A stretch of 64,000 nucleotides of DNA from Perca fluviatilis (GCF_010015445.1 NC_053127.1:27142215-27206214), one strand, 5' to 3'. Shown: positions 1 to 12,699, counted from the first letter of the stretch. The notes: a model not told the origin generated them from the sequence alone. Numbers and translations: made by a program.

Positions 1-1475
1 CAGGATATGCCTTTCAGGGCCAGTGCTTCCTCTCTGTAACAACTAGACACCAGTGCAATGAATTCTGATGCTAAAGCTGTGTCTTTATGTGAAATTGATT
101 GAGGAAGGCACTCAGCCTCGTTTGATTAGATGTTGAAATAATTTTAACCAGAAGTGGAAAATCGTATATGTCATATTTGAGGGCTGTCCTTTAAACACCT
201 TTTTAAGACACACTTTTGTTGAAATGTCGTACTTTGTCAAGAACATATGAATGTGTAGCAAGGTTATAGTTTAGAATTTTTAATTTGAGTTTAGTTAGTT
301 TTTTTGTGTAGTTTTTTCCCCAGAAAGATTTAGTTTTTATATATTTTTAGTTTTACAGTAGTTTGTCCTATTAAGGCCAGGTATGTCGTCTCAGAACTAC
401 ATTATGTAGCTACATACGTACAAAAACATGGTTGGAGAATGGGCCTCTTGGTGCTACTTTAGTGTCCGATGTGAAGCTATCGAGGCACAGCGCCATCTCC
501 TGGAATGTCAAGTACAGTCAATTTCTTAGTTCAATGTCGCGGGAATTGACGGAAATCCATGTTGTATCCTTTTTTTTCGGTATTAAGATATTAGGCTATA
601 GCTAAAAAATGAAATTAATTTACGTTCATTTTTATTTGATTATTATTCGTTTTTTTTATTCAGTCAATATTGTTTTAGTTTTACTCTTATTTAGCTTCAG
701 TTTACTAAAACTATTTTTCACTGCTTATTTTCGCTTTAGTTTTCTTTTTAGTTTACTATAATAACCCTGCTGTGTGGGAAATGGCTCTAAAAGATAGTCA
801 TTGGACATGACTCAATGTGAGAGCGTCTTGTGGCTCAAGAGCTGGTCTCGTATCTCAAGTACAAAATTGGATGAACCTAGAAAATGAAAAGAAAACCCCT
901 GCGTGAGTTTTGTAATCATGATACGCTGTTTGCCTTTCATTGTAGGGGGTGTATTTTCCCATAAACCTGTGGGTCAGTAAGGATGACCACTTACTGTAAG
1001 TCTCTTAATCTATTCCATCTTTGTTGTCCAGCAGGATAATGATGTTTCGCTCTGACCAATGGGATAATCAGTGGAAAGGCCTTATTGTGGCTATAAACAA
1101 TGGAGGGTGCGTAGAGCTGTGGGAAGAACTAGAATCATTTTGGGGGCCTCTGCCTGCTTGGCTGTGAGATCAAGCTTTTTAATTGAAGTAACAGCAGTTT
1201 TCTGGCTCCTGGTCACTTGGCATTATGGGATATAGTCCTGTCTTAGTCCCACATGCACGTACGCACCAGCAGTGGGCTTATGCCAGGGTTCTTGCTCATG
1301 CTGATGCCTTTGTGCGTTTGCTGGGAAGAGGTCACCCATCAGGCCATGTGTGTCTGAAGCAATAGATTCAGAAAGCGAGTCTGAAAATTGAAAATAGTTT
1401 TCACTGGTGTTTGTTTTGCATTATCTCCAGTCCAGTCGTGCCAGCATGCAGCAGATAGGAGGGATAGACAGGCTT
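1..1475. other. upstream AT-rich DNA with a possible decayed TIR element
   Basis: No gene was recognised. A T-rich segment from about 260 to 772 is rich in ttagttt and ttttagttt motifs. It has weakly inverted ends: aggttatagttt near 264 and ataataaccctg ending near 772. This resembles a decayed hAT-type MITE common in fish, but no target-site duplication is clear. The rest holds nothing recognisable. Confidence 0.3.
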
Positions 1476-1750
1476 TAGGGCTGCAACTATCGATTATTTT
1501 AGTAATCGAGTATTCTACCAATTATTCCATCGATTAATCGAGTAATCGGATAAGAAATACTTTAGTTTTATTGAAGAGCAATAATAAACAATAGTTTGGT
1601 TAAATTTTCGGAAAAAGCAAAATTTGTATTGCCTACATTACTTACAATATCATATCTCAAAAAACTAAACATATTAAGTGCATTCAAATGCCATATTACA
1701 TTGTTTATGGAAACAAGAAATGGCTGTTTTTTTATTAAATGCAACTGCAA
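1476..1750 (+). mobile_element. hAT element, left-end fragment
   Basis: The fragment starts tagggctgcaactatcg and continues with the atcgattaatcga-rich subterminal region. About 270 bases align by eye with the left end of the intact hAT at 27209. Similarity fades after about 1750, and no matching cagcccta right end with an acaggctt duplication was found. It is therefore a truncated or diverged copy. Short open frames here are chance. Confidence 0.7.
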
Positions 1751-2426
1751 GCAAAATCACGGCAGAATGAGGGAGTGTGATGAAGTGTAGGCTAATATCT
1801 TGTTTATTTTTAGCCCACAGCATCTTTGATCTGCATAGAGAAATATGTTTTTTTTTTTTTTATTTCTGCACGCCTCCCAGTAAAGTGTGATTAATCACTG
1901 TTTAATTGGTGATAAGGTTTCAGCTAGCAAAGAAAACGTGATAGTTTACTTAAAGTTCATCGGGTCAATTAATTAAGAGCTGTTTGTTCCTGAGTCACTT
2001 AGCCAACAATGGCCCGGCTGAGAGCACTGCTTTCTGTTCCTCTTACCTATAGCACACTTCTCTGTCAGCTGGTAGCTCAGAAAATAGCCAGGCAAGAAAA
2101 CTCTTGTCATGCACAAAGTTCACCACACTTGGCTTAAATTTAAATGTGTTGCACTTTTTAAAGTTTTTAAATATGAAATTCTGTATAGTTGACACAAGCA
2201 AGGCCGGGTGTTGTAATTATTCAAACAACCTCGTGGGCAACATGTTAAGGAGACATTACATAAATAGTAACACTAATAAAGAAATGTTCTGTGGTAACAA
2301 GTGTTTTGGTTCTTAACTGTGGACGTATCATTTGGGGATTCAAGTCTTTGGAGTGAAGGTCCTGTCATAACATACAATTAGGGATCAACCAGTTTAATCT
2401 TAGCACTGCAGTGCATAGGCCGTATT

Positions 2427-2891
2427 TAGTCTCGCTTTTCCAGACCTTCCTCCACAATGCTGCGGAGCTGCGGAGGAGGGTCTGGCTAGTCCACGTAGCA
2501 TTCTGGGATGGGAAAACATGCTCTGGTTTATTGGCATTTCTTTAAACCACTCGTCATGAGCGGTGCCAAGCGCTGCACGGAGCCCCGCTGCTGCTGCAAA
2601 ATAGCATCGGGAAGGAACTTGTTTTGGTGGAACATGTGTACGTTCAAAGGTTGTTTTTAGTCGTGCAACAGAAAACTCAGATTGGACAGATAGTCTAGCT
2701 AGCTGTCTGGATTTACCCTGCAGAGATCTGAGGAGCAGTCAACCATAGTCCTCATAAATCCACCGGAGCTTAGAATTCCAACACTAAGAAAGCGGAAGGT
2801 CACGGAAATCCGGTCGAAAATAATGACATACGGCGGAATTTCCGGCGGCAACGGGACAATCCCGGAAGTGGAAGGTCGTGGATATAGACTA
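2427..2891. mobile_element. nonautonomous DNA transposon with 9-bp TSD (Mutator-like?)
   Basis: The element begins TAGTCTCGCTTTTCCAG and ends ATATAGACTA. It is flanked by identical 9-bp duplications, ggccgtatt (2418-2426 and 2892-2900). A second copy of the family, heavily interrupted, lies at 58224-60454, also with a perfect 9-bp duplication. Nine-base duplications are typical of Mutator-like elements, but no transposase is present, so the superfamily is inferred. It contains no credible coding region. Confidence 0.8.
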
Positions 2892-3542
2892 GGCCGTATT
2901 TGAATAGTCCTATTAGACCCAAAGTGTAAATGCGCAGCTTGTTGTTTGTGAGGTGAGATAATGATCAAATCCAACATGACAGTGTCAACACCGAAGAGAA
3001 AAAGGATTGCAATCGAAAAGTCGAAAATCACCACGGTCTATTCACAATTAATTCATTAGATAAGGAAACGATTCGTCCCCAAAAGTTCGCGGCGGCACAT
3101 CATGCATTGTCATCCTGCTTCTCGGTTCAGTTTTCATTTCTTTGTGCATCGTCTGCATGATGATTAAAGAATGAACTGATTATTTTTGATAAGGCTGTTG
3201 ACGGTTGATGTTGATCACTCGATGTAGGAAAACCTGCTCTTGTCACTCTACTAAAGAGCATATGACTACGACACACATATTTCTCCTTTCCCCTGGGTTG
3301 GCTCTTTCTTTCCCTCAGACAAGCAGGGCTTGTCCAGGCCCATCCTGTGCAGCAGCAGAGGATCTGTGGGCCTGTCGTATTGTTTCCATTTTTACACTCT
3401 GTGGTATGAATGGCAGCGAGTCTTGATTGGTTTGTGCTTTTTCAGGCTTCAAAGCTTCATTGCGTATCCTGTGTACGCACTTCTGGTTTGTATGTATTCT
3501 ATTATTGTCGGACAGTTTGACAGCTCAGGTTCCAGTGTCTTA

Positions 3543-4019
3543 AGCCCGAGACACACCAGGCCGATAATCGGCCGTTGGACAGTCTGGCGAGGTCAGTGAC
3601 TCGAGTCTGTTCAGTGTGTCCCGTGCCGTCGTCCGTCTGAGGGGCTGTCGGCCTTCATTTTGGCCGACCTGACGTGTTCAGTCGGAGACAAGGCAGTCGG
3701 GACTCACCCGGAAATGGCGAGCGGAATGAGCCTAACTGACTAGGCCTATTTCTCGCTTAAAATGTTTTCAGAAACATGTTTCAGTGAACTGTTTTAGTAC
3801 AATATGAGATTGTATTCTGAACGATGGGCTGCCGGTTTTCATTTCTTGGGCAACAATACAGAGTAGCGCCGCCTGCTGCTATGGAGACGTATTACGTTTC
3901 TCAAGTCGTTGTCGCCTCAGTGTGTCCCGAGGCAGTTCTTTGGACCTCGGGGACCCGACTGATCGTTCCGACTGGCTTTTCTGTCGACGGTCGGCCGTCT
4001 GGTTGGTGTGTCTCGGCTA
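3543..4019. mobile_element. MITE with TTA TSD (PIF/Harbinger-like)
   Basis: The left end AGCCCGAGACACACC and the reverse complement of the right end TAGCCGAGACACACC form inverted termini. The flanks are TTA at 3540-3542 and 4020-4022. The interior has more inverted material around ggccgataatcggcc and gtcgacggtcggccg. A 3-bp TTA duplication fits PIF/Harbinger. Open frames inside lack recognisable domains. Confidence 0.7.
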
Positions 4020-4593
4020 TTACTGTGAAGTGAAGGCTTTACACTGTAGCAGACAGTCCTCTAAGAATGTAGGAAAAAATTATTCCCCCTCTGTCTCATT
4101 TGATATATTTCCTAAGCAACAGTGCTGTAGAGCTCAGGTAGACATATGGCTGCTCCTGTGATATGTCAGCATCTTGTTTCACTCTATATGTAATTTTCCT
4201 TCATGTGTAGTACATAAAGGAAAACACAGGGCTTAAATGTTGGCCATGAATATTGAAAACTATCGGTGTCTTGAACGGCTGTTTCGGGGAAAAAAAACAA
4301 GACAACTTAGGATGTCACCTGGGGCTCTTTTATTCACGTTGTTGACATTGCATACACTTAATGATTAAGAAAATAATCTTAAAATGAATTGATAAATGAA
4401 AATGATGATAATCCATTGCAGGCAGCCCCTGTATTGTCTTTCTCTTGTAACCCAAGAGAGGGAGATTGTGATTGTGAATTCTGTTGCATATTTACTTGCC
4501 CCTTTTTGAAAGAGTTTTTTTTATACTGTGATGATGATGCATCAAAATAGTGGTTTAATATATTAAGTATAAATCCTTTATGTTCAAGTAACT

Positions 4594-4640
4594 TTTATTT
4601 ATTTATTTATTTATATTATATTATATTATATTATATTATA
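4594..4640 (+). repeat. (TTTA)n / (TTATA)n simple repeat
   Basis: Runs of atttatttatttattta are followed by ttatattatattatatta. This is an AT-rich microsatellite with no coding potential. Confidence 0.9.
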
Positions 4641-5692
4641 TGGCAGCCATTCCTGCATAATGTCTACTGCTATAAGCTCCTGTGGAGCAGTAATTGAAAC
4701 AATGGGACAATGTTTCCATTTTTTCAGAATCAGCTTTAACAGCAAGGACCGAAGGCTTCAAATCTAATATCTGTTCAAAGTGAAGGCAGTCAAATAATTC
4801 ATGGCTTTAAATCCTCCAAACTAAAGTACTATTTATAGTTGGACTTGTCCCTGCGTTACCTTGGTGATGAATGTGTCGTCGTGGTCGTGCAGGCAGGCAG
4901 GCAGGATGTCTCTGTGATAGTGGAGGAGGTGTGGGTTTTTGCAGCATCATTGCATCATTGCTTTCTGAGATGGTTGCAGGAGTTGACCTTAGTTTTATAT
5001 GCGAGGTCTAAACTCTATATACATCTAGCACAGTATGTACAAAGGCACATGCACACATACACAAATCAATGTCACATTCTGTTTCTCAGAATACTTGTTG
5101 CATTTGTCCTCTAAATCACTTGTGACTGTATGTTCGTGATAGCAATTTACAGTAGTACACAAACCTGGTGACTTTAACAGAAGTGTGGTTAAATCTCAGG
5201 ACCTTTTTTTTTTTTTTTTTCTCAACATAGCAGGATTTCCCTCCCATCTCAGGTTCAAGTAACACTCAACTATGGTTAGTGTCACCCCACATAAAATCCT
5301 GTGATGCAATGTCCTTCTGACGTCAGCAGCAACAATTTTTAACTGCTGAGACTGTGATGAGTAATGAAAGTGGTGGAGGGGCATTTGCCAGTGTCACATT
5401 GGTGGTGTTTGCACTTGCACCTAATGAGGTAGAACACAGGACATTAGAAAGTAAATATAAAAAAAATGTAAATAGATTCCACAAAGTTTACCGGCTTACT
5501 GTAACTTTCGGGACATTTGGAGCACTGCCTTTTGTAAATGTGTGCATCCATTCCTAGAATCAACAAAGGCGGGACCTCCCAGGGGTTTGTGATTCAGGAC
5601 ATAGCTATGCCGGAAAGGTTTTCACATTAGGAGGAAACATTGAGAGGCCACCAGAGGTGATGGTCATCTAGACACAAAGCTGTACCCTCCAT

Positions 5693-6449
5693 TAGGGCTG
5701 TACAATTAATTGAACTTTTAATTGTGATTACGATTTTGGCTCCTAATGATCACAAAAACAGAATAATAGAAAAAAATGATTTGTTTTGCACATTACGTTT
5801 TGAAAGTAAAAAATGATTTTGTCTTGTGTTCTGAATGGGAAAAAAAAATTCAAATGGGAAAGGTATTAAAGTGCCCATATCCACACGCATACAAACTTGG
5901 AAAAAAAAAACAGCCATGCTGTTTTGAGTGAGATACGGTTTCTGAATGTCTTCTGCTTTCAGTCTCCGGGTGAGCTGTTCAAAATCTGCAGGGCTTTCTT
6001 TGTCACTAGCCGAAACGAGGTGGCTAACCGTAGCATGCCAGCTCGTTCTGAATGGCATAACACTGCTACAACACACACTAGTTCACCGCAGTCTACAAAA
6101 GAACTACTGACTTGTCCCTGTTCTGCACCTCCCAACAAAGATGGGATAGAAGTGAGATGCCTCACTCTGTAACTAAAACAGAGACCTGAACAGACAGGGT
6201 GAAAAGAGGAGCTGCAGCAAAGTGCAGTACAACAAAAATATGGTGTTTTTTTGAAAATTAAACCATGTAAACCTATTCTGGTACAACCGCAAAATACAAT
6301 TATGAACTTGAAAATGAGCATAATTTGGACACTTTAAAGATTTCCCAGTTCAAGGTGTTTTCACTGTTTATTTGTTTAACCTGTTTAACTCACTGTTTTT
6401 TAAAGTTCAATAATTGCAACATCTTTTTTTTCATAATTGAGCAGCCCTA
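5693..6449. mobile_element. hAT-type nonautonomous element with 8-bp TSD
   Basis: The ends are TAGGGCTGTACAATTAATTG and ATAATTGAGCAGCCCTA. Perfect 8-bp duplications, ccctccat, lie at 5685-5692 and 6450-6457. The element is 757 bp, but its centre (5870-6333) is a separate TTAA-flanked MITE, so the hAT part itself is about 290 bp. There is no transposase. The intact duplications make the boundaries secure. Confidence 0.9.
5870..6333 (+). mobile_element. TTAA-flanked MITE (Kolobok/T2-like) nested in the hAT
   Basis: The ends AGTGCCCATAT and, on the other strand, AGTGTCCAAAT are flanked by TTAA at 5866-5869 and 6334-6337. Two more copies of this family lie at 58339-59089 and 59214-60343. The interior shares their gagtgag, agctgcagcaa and caacaaagatggga blocks. 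TTAA duplication is shared by Kolobok and piggyBac; the AG-starting ends favour Kolobok/T2. It has no coding capacity. Confidence 0.8.
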
Positions 6450-6457
6450 CCCTCCAT

Positions 6458-9047
6458 CCACCAACAAAAGCCCCTGCTACTGCTCCCATCTCCTTTGAGA
6501 CAGGGCTGAGCTGGATCACCCCTCCCTCACCGTCTCTTGCCTGCAGTCAAACCCATTTTATAAACAAAAACTACCCAAACAAACCTGCTATCTCACTTAC
6601 TGTGTTTCCTTCAGATTATGGCTTGGCGCTAGGATTTTACACTGGGGGAATATTTAGGTACAGGAAATGCAAACTCATTCTTGATGTGAAATTCTCTGAA
6701 ATTCAATTCAAGTTGAGATGAGCAGCTGCAAGACACAGGGGCGGCAGAGAGTGGTGGTTTTCCTGTCAGTTAACTGATTCACACAGCTCTGCTACAGCCC
6801 TGCGTTATGAACAAACCACTGGTGTGCCCTATGTGAAAGTGATGTCAATAATTTTACTGTTAGTGATTTTGTGAATTAACAGAAATTAAGGGAAAAGCAC
6901 ATGAATAAAAAAAAAAAGATTGTAATGTACAACACTGGTTACATTTATCTAAAATAACTCATCCACATGGCACTACTCTTCCCTGGCGTTCCAGTGGTAA
7001 GTAGAAGAAGAAACTCACTTTATCCTGTTCTCTTTGTTTGTGGTTTCTATTTTCCCCTTAGCTCTCAGTCTATAAGGGCAACTCTGATTCACAAAATATT
7101 TTGGTTGCTAACAATGTAGCTAATATATAAGATTTGTTGATATTTTAAAGTCATCATTCATTGTATGTCTGTGTGGGAATGATTCTGAGCTACATGTACT
7201 ACTTGTGCTGTGTGATGTGAGCTCAGTTCAAAGCAAGTCCAATACATTTGTGCTTTTCTATCGGTCATTTATTTATTCCATAGACACAGCTTGTATGCAG
7301 CCATACACAACTCATTTTTTATTGTTGGCATTTAGACTTGATTTCTCAGTCTGAAATCAGAGACAACACTAGGCCACTTTTGATTGGCTGACTGCTATGG
7401 CTGGTGTGCGTGTGTGTGTGCGTGTGTGTGTGCGCTGCCTTGTATTCTTCTCTGACACACTGCCAGTGGGTGGGCATGACCACATATCAGTTCACTATTC
7501 CCAAATGATTGTGCAGCAACTCCCACTTTGACTGCAGGGCGTCAATATGCAACCATTTAATTATGCATCACCAAAAACTATTCATGGTCTATTTTTCATG
7601 GTTTTAATTCTTTAAGATTCCTGCATTTTGTATGGAACCCCAAAGTGATGTAAATAATTACATGATAAGCGTAATCATAATTCTTGTCTATTTTTATTTC
7701 ATATTTCTGCCTCTCTTAAACTAGCTGTTAGCTGTAACTGTTACCAACTTTAAGCAATGTTAGCTCCTGTTAGCTAGTGCAATAACAAAGCTAAAATTAT
7801 TCTGAATTAACCATCTGTAGGCTGCTGCTTTAAATATATATGCAGTACACAGACACATTAACTAAACCACTTTAGCTTTTAAGCCTTATCATCGGCTTAA
7901 CAGTGCTTCGCATGCTACCTACCTAGCCGGCTAACTAGCTAGACTGGCTTGTGAGTTTAGATTATTACTCTGTATCAAAGTGAAGAGCCAGTGTTAACAG
8001 TGTCAGTTAGCTCCTGTAGGCCAAATTAACCAAAGTTTCTCTGTTTTTTTTTTCCTCTTTACAGAGTTGTATAGTGTGTGTCTCTCTCTTTCTTAACCAG
8101 CTAACGTTAGTGGCTAACGACATTGTCGCTTCACTTCAGTGGGTGCTTACTGTATATACCTTTTTTTTCTTTTTCTTGTTTTAAATATTATATAAAATTT
8201 CTATAAGATAAAATGTCAAATTTGATACTGTCTAAAGCCCAAATGAAGCCACTGCACGAATGGAAATGTTTTACTAATGTTTAAGTCATGCCTTGATTTA
8301 TGCATCAAGCTCTGTTTTGAAAGTATGAGTCTAAAACCTAATTCTGCTCCTTAACCAGGGGTGAGCGTTGCATAATGAATGTGATCAGTAACCGTACTAC
8401 AGTAAACTTGTCATAGCTTGTTGTTCTAAACCAGGAAGAGGAGGGGAGATGTAAATGGTTATTGAAAAACATTTTGCATATGGATAATTTTCTGCCTTTT
8501 AAACAAGTTAGCTATGTTTTCTATCAGTAGTAGCATTTTAGGTGGATCACTTGATTCAGAAGGAAGTCGGTTGACCAGTGGGAGGCCAGTGGTCAACATC
8601 TGCCGACTGGTTAGGACAGAAAACATGATCTGAAGAACAATTGTTCCTTGTTTAGCTGTTTCATATGATTGCAAGGGAATAAGGAGGAGACTGATGTTGA
8701 CATTTAAGAGCCACAAGTTCCTAATGCTTAGAGAGATTAGTATAACAAAAAGAGCCCAAATCTCAAACTATGTGGGATTGTTGTGTATAAAATGTCCAGT
8801 GAACAAGTTGTGATTGCAGTCTTGTTCTATTCCTTAATGTCAGGCTTGTGTTCTCCCTGCTGGTGTGTGAAGTTCTCATGGTGACCGTGTTACCGTGTCC
8901 GATGGCAACCATGGGGAAAAATGTTTTCTTGGACGGTCGTGGACCATCACGTTTATAGACTTAGACTTTTGCCTTTCATATGGATGGTCTCATGACCTGG
9001 CTTTCTTTTTGACCTGAAGTTATTCTTTCTGAGCATAGAAATAATTA
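6458..9047. other. non-coding stretch, no gene seen
   Basis: AT-rich DNA with a short tgtgtgtgcgtgtgtgtg tract at about 7406-7434 and gctagctag-rich patches near 7730-8120. No exon, RNA gene or bounded repeat was recognised. Confidence 0.6.
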
Positions 9048-9055
9048 CTTTCCAG

Positions 9056-10279
9056 TAGGGCTGTGCTGGATTGAAGAAATTCTTAGTCGACTAACACTCA
9101 TTCAATTGTATCGACCAATCGATTAGTTGATTTATTCGACAGATCTGTAAATCTGAGTTTCTCCGCAAAGAGTCATGCAAAAGCACCACTTTAATTATTG
9201 TTTACCAGAGATGTGCTCGTACGAAATAAGTCACTCAGCATGAAAAAAGCATAGAACATGACTAATCGATAGGGGTGCACCGATCCGATATTAGGATCGG
9301 ATATCGGCCCCGATATTGCAAAAATAGCTGAAAAATTAACAGATCCACGGGCCGATCCAGTTTTTTTTCTTTTTTTTTTTACACTCCGTCGCAGCACCGG
9401 GGCCCCTGTTAACTGCGTACCCTTCTCATTCATGGTAGTAACTTTATAACACAACAATTAATAACCCACAACTAACTCTCTTAAAAGGATAAAACACCAA
9501 AGCATATAACAATTTGAGACTTAAACAGTTTCTAACACTAATAATTTTACATTTACAAATGTAGCTACACCGCCGAATGGCATGCTGGGTAACATTACAG
9601 CTGCTAGCCTAGCTAGCCAGGTAGCATAACAGTCTGTTAAGCTGGGAGAGGCTACGGTTGCTACTGCACAAGAACCGAGAAGAAAGTTAGCTAGAGGATG
9701 AAGAAAGACCGGAGATACAGTTTAGCTTCTGTAACTGTGGAGCCAAGCAAACCCTTAATCAAAGCTTTTAGTAAACATGATGACATTAACATGTTTTTGT
9801 TATATTCTATGTACTCCTGACAGTAGAATAAGCCATTATAAACCTATATAAAGGTGGCCCATTATTGATGGCCCATTATTATTTATTTAAATTTATTTTA
9901 AGAAGTTTGATTACATTGTGCATTCAAATCGAAAATATAATTGTTTTTTAAATAACAAATAAATAAGAATTCAATACATTACATCTATGTTATTTTGTCT
10001 TAGTTAGGAAAGTAATATTTAGTTAGGAAGGTCTGGTGCCTTTAGTGTCTTCCACATGGTGGAAGGAAGGTATGATGTGGAAGCTATACAGTTTATTATT
10101 AATTCATTAACGGTATCTGATCGGTATCGGGTATCCACAGATACACAAAGCCCTGGCATCGGTATCGGTATCGGGACTGAAAAAGTCGGATCGGTGCACC
10201 CCTACTAATCGACTAAAGAAATCTAAGTTGACTAAGACCAAAACGAAGTTGACTAATCGACTAAGAAGGAGCAGCCCTA
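9056..10279. mobile_element. hAT element (outer), interrupted by a second hAT
   Basis: The outer element runs from TAGGGCTGTGCTGG to GAGCAGCCCTA, with perfect 8-bp duplications ctttccag at 9048-9055 and 10280-10287. Its subterminal regions carry cgactaa and ttagtcg motifs in inverted arrangement. Without the inserted element it is only about 280 bp, so it is a MITE-sized deletion derivative with no transposase. Confidence 0.92.
9270..10204. mobile_element. hAT element (inner) nested in 9056-10279
   Basis: The inner element begins TAGGGGTGCACCGATCC and ends GGATCGGTGCACCCCTA, a near-perfect inverted pair. Perfect 8-bp duplications ctaatcga lie at 9262-9269 and 10205-10212, and the target is the outer hAT's own cgactaatcga motif. 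It is 935 bp, rich in gatcggtatcgg subterminal repeats, and without a transposase frame. It must be younger than the outer element. A right-end fragment of a related element is at 37764-37843. Confidence 0.92.
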
Positions 10280-10287
10280 CTTTCCAG

Positions 10288-11252
10288 CCTTTGTCACTCC
10301 TTCACTTCTGTATGCTTCTCAAGAAAGGCATTTTTGTTGAAAGCCACACACCGGGGAATAAATGAAACCTTGGCCTCCACTGAAGTGTAACACTTTTAAA
10401 ACACCTGTGCGAGGAGCATGACGGCATTCTCAGTTCTCTGTCCCAGTGGGCATTGTGTAATGTCTTCCTTTGCTACGCTCATCACTTTCACTTCCTCCTA
10501 TTGCTAGGTGGGAATAGAAACAAATGGACAAATAAACTGATATGTGCATCGAAAGGTTTACAATTATTGCATAAAGGAAACCACTTAGTGCTCTAGTTAT
10601 AACATAATATAATAGTTTTTTTTGTGCTAAGACAGTCAGGGTGGAAAAGCTTGCTTGCCGGTTATCTGACTACAGTAAGTCAGTGTCGGCGTCAAAGAAA
10701 GGAAAGAGTTTCAGGTCACAGGAGCTCCCGATGTGAGTATTGAGTGTCTTTGTGTGTGATCCCATGTGGAAACACTAGCCACACTGAGCCTGCAGGTCAA
10801 GGGTTAAAAGTATAGGCATGGCATTACACCTGGGAGAAGTTCACTCCAGTAGAAAGTTGGGTCTTCCTTCCATTGGGTTCAAGCTGTCTGCACAGTGTTG
10901 AGGAGCTCCCTGCAGGAGCAGACACTGTCCGTTCATGTGTTGCTTTCTAGCCACACCGTCTTTGGCAAATGAACTGAGAACAATGCAACACATTGCTGTT
11001 TGCTCTCAGAATTAGATTTTTAACCCATACGAATTCTGAAACCTTCCCAAACACTGCCTTCATTTTATTGGATACCTTGTGTTTCGCTCAGTATATACCT
11101 AGGTTAAGGTTTCATGGATCACCGTTGATTCTGATGGCTTCTTCTTTTTCAAGATATAGGTTTGTTTGCCTCTTGGCGTCACAGCCTCTACACACGTATA
11201 GCAGTCACCTGTTGGTTCATTCTTCCACTCCGTTGTGGTGAGGTGGGAAAAA
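10288..11252. other. non-coding stretch, no gene seen
   Basis: No exon, RNA gene or bounded transposon was recognised between the nested hATs and the palindrome at 11253. Confidence 0.6.
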
Positions 11253-11310
11253 AGTTACAGTAATGCATTCACCCTGCAGGCCCCTGCAGGGTGAATGCAT
11301 TACTGTAACT
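11253..11310. repeat. perfect palindrome with 28-bp arms and 2-base spacer
   Basis: The left arm 11253-11280 (starts agttacagtaatgc, ends ctgcagg) is the exact reverse complement of 11283-11310. Only cc (11281-11282) lies between them. Pairing stops sharply at 11252/11311. The spacer is too short for a microRNA hairpin loop, and no target duplication flanks it. It would form a cruciform or hairpin. Its origin is unknown; a local inverted duplication or a sequencing/assembly fold-back are both possible. Confidence 0.9.
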
Positions 11311-11982
11311 AAACCAGAGCATGAAATGTTCTTCAGACACTTTATGATGTCATTGCTAAAATCCATAATGTCAAGGTTTATTTTAGCATAAAAGAATTGT
11401 AAGGAATGTGAGACAAATGACTCCGGGGTATTTAAAGGGATACTTCACCGATTTAGCATTCAGCTTTGTATCAGTAGAAACCCGATAGTATTTCTGAATG
11501 ACCGTGCCTCCCTCCCTCATGTCCCCCTGAGACGAGAGATTTCTGCATTTGGGGCCTGGAAAAAATCTTCCGATGACGTAAAATGACGATTTTTGCGTCA
11601 TTGGAAGATTTTTGGGCCAGAGGCAAAGGACTACAGCCAGTAGTAGGATCTACTTCCGTATGTTTTCAACACGCGCACAGGGGTTGGACTGCCGAGTCTG
11701 GCCGAGGTATTCCGAATGAAAACGACTGTCAGCCATCTTGAATCTTCGCTAAACAGGCTCCCGGTTTTCAGCAGAAAACATTTACAACAATTATCTGCAT
11801 TCAAACTACCGGACGTGTGTACCACCGGGATACATCGGTACAGATCGGAGAATATGGAGGAAACGTTATTACAGACGCAATACTCGGCACACCAGCGGTG
11901 TCGCTCAATGCCGCTAGCCGGCTAGGGGACATCCTCATCGGCTAGGTGGAAAGCTAACGCTAGCTGTCCACCTGTCCCAGCC

Positions 11983-12690
11983 ATCCTGCTTGCAAGTGTC
12001 TGCTCATTAAACAACAAGCTGGACTACATCCTCCTTCAACGAAACTCCTGCTGTGTTTTTGTTGTTGTGGAAACATGCCTGAACAACAGTGTACCGGAAC
12101 CGGGACTATCCAGCTACCAGGCTGCTCTCGCCGGCCCGTGGAGGTGGACTGGTGTAGAAATAAAATCCAACTAGCTACTGCTAACTGCTGGTGGAGCTTG
12201 TGACTGTTAAATGCCGACCATTCGACATTCCACGCTAATTCACGCCTGTGTTTATACTCTGTGTTTAGCTACACCAATGCTAGTATGCGTTAGCTGAACT
12301 TCTACGGATCCTGCTTGCAAGTGTCCGCTCATTTAGACCACAGACTGGACTACATCCAACTTCAACGACACTCCCAACGTGAGTTCAGAGACTGTTGTGT
12401 TTTTGTTGTGGAAACATGCCTGAATAGTGTACCGGACTGTCCAGCTACCAGGCCTGCTAGCCCTCCGAGCTAGAGATGCTCTGTCGCCAGGTAAAAGAGG
12501 TGGGCTGTGTTAACACCGAGTGGTGCAGAAATGTGGTGATTTGTATCCATTTAACTGCTAACTGCTGGTGGAGTTTGTGACTGTTAAATGCCGACCATTC
12601 TACATTACACACTAATTCACGGCTGTGTTTATGCTCGGTGTTTACAGCCCACCAAGGCTAATGCTAGTATGGTTAGCTGAACTTTACGGA
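11983..12690 (+). repeat. two tandem imperfect units (~325 and ~383 bp)
   Basis: Both units start atcctgcttgcaagtgt and share gtggaaacatgcctgaa, gtgactgttaaatgccgacc and gttagctgaactt. The second unit has an extra segment around 12455-12520. The pair lies inside the TTAA element and leads into the LINE-like tail, so it may belong to an inserted retroelement rather than the MITE. No domain was recognised. Confidence 0.75.
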
Positions 12691-12699
12691 GCCTATAAA

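Noticed and set aside
11253..11310. MicroRNA precursor
   Set aside because: The arms are separated by only two bases and are perfectly paired, unlike a miRNA hairpin with a loop and mismatches.
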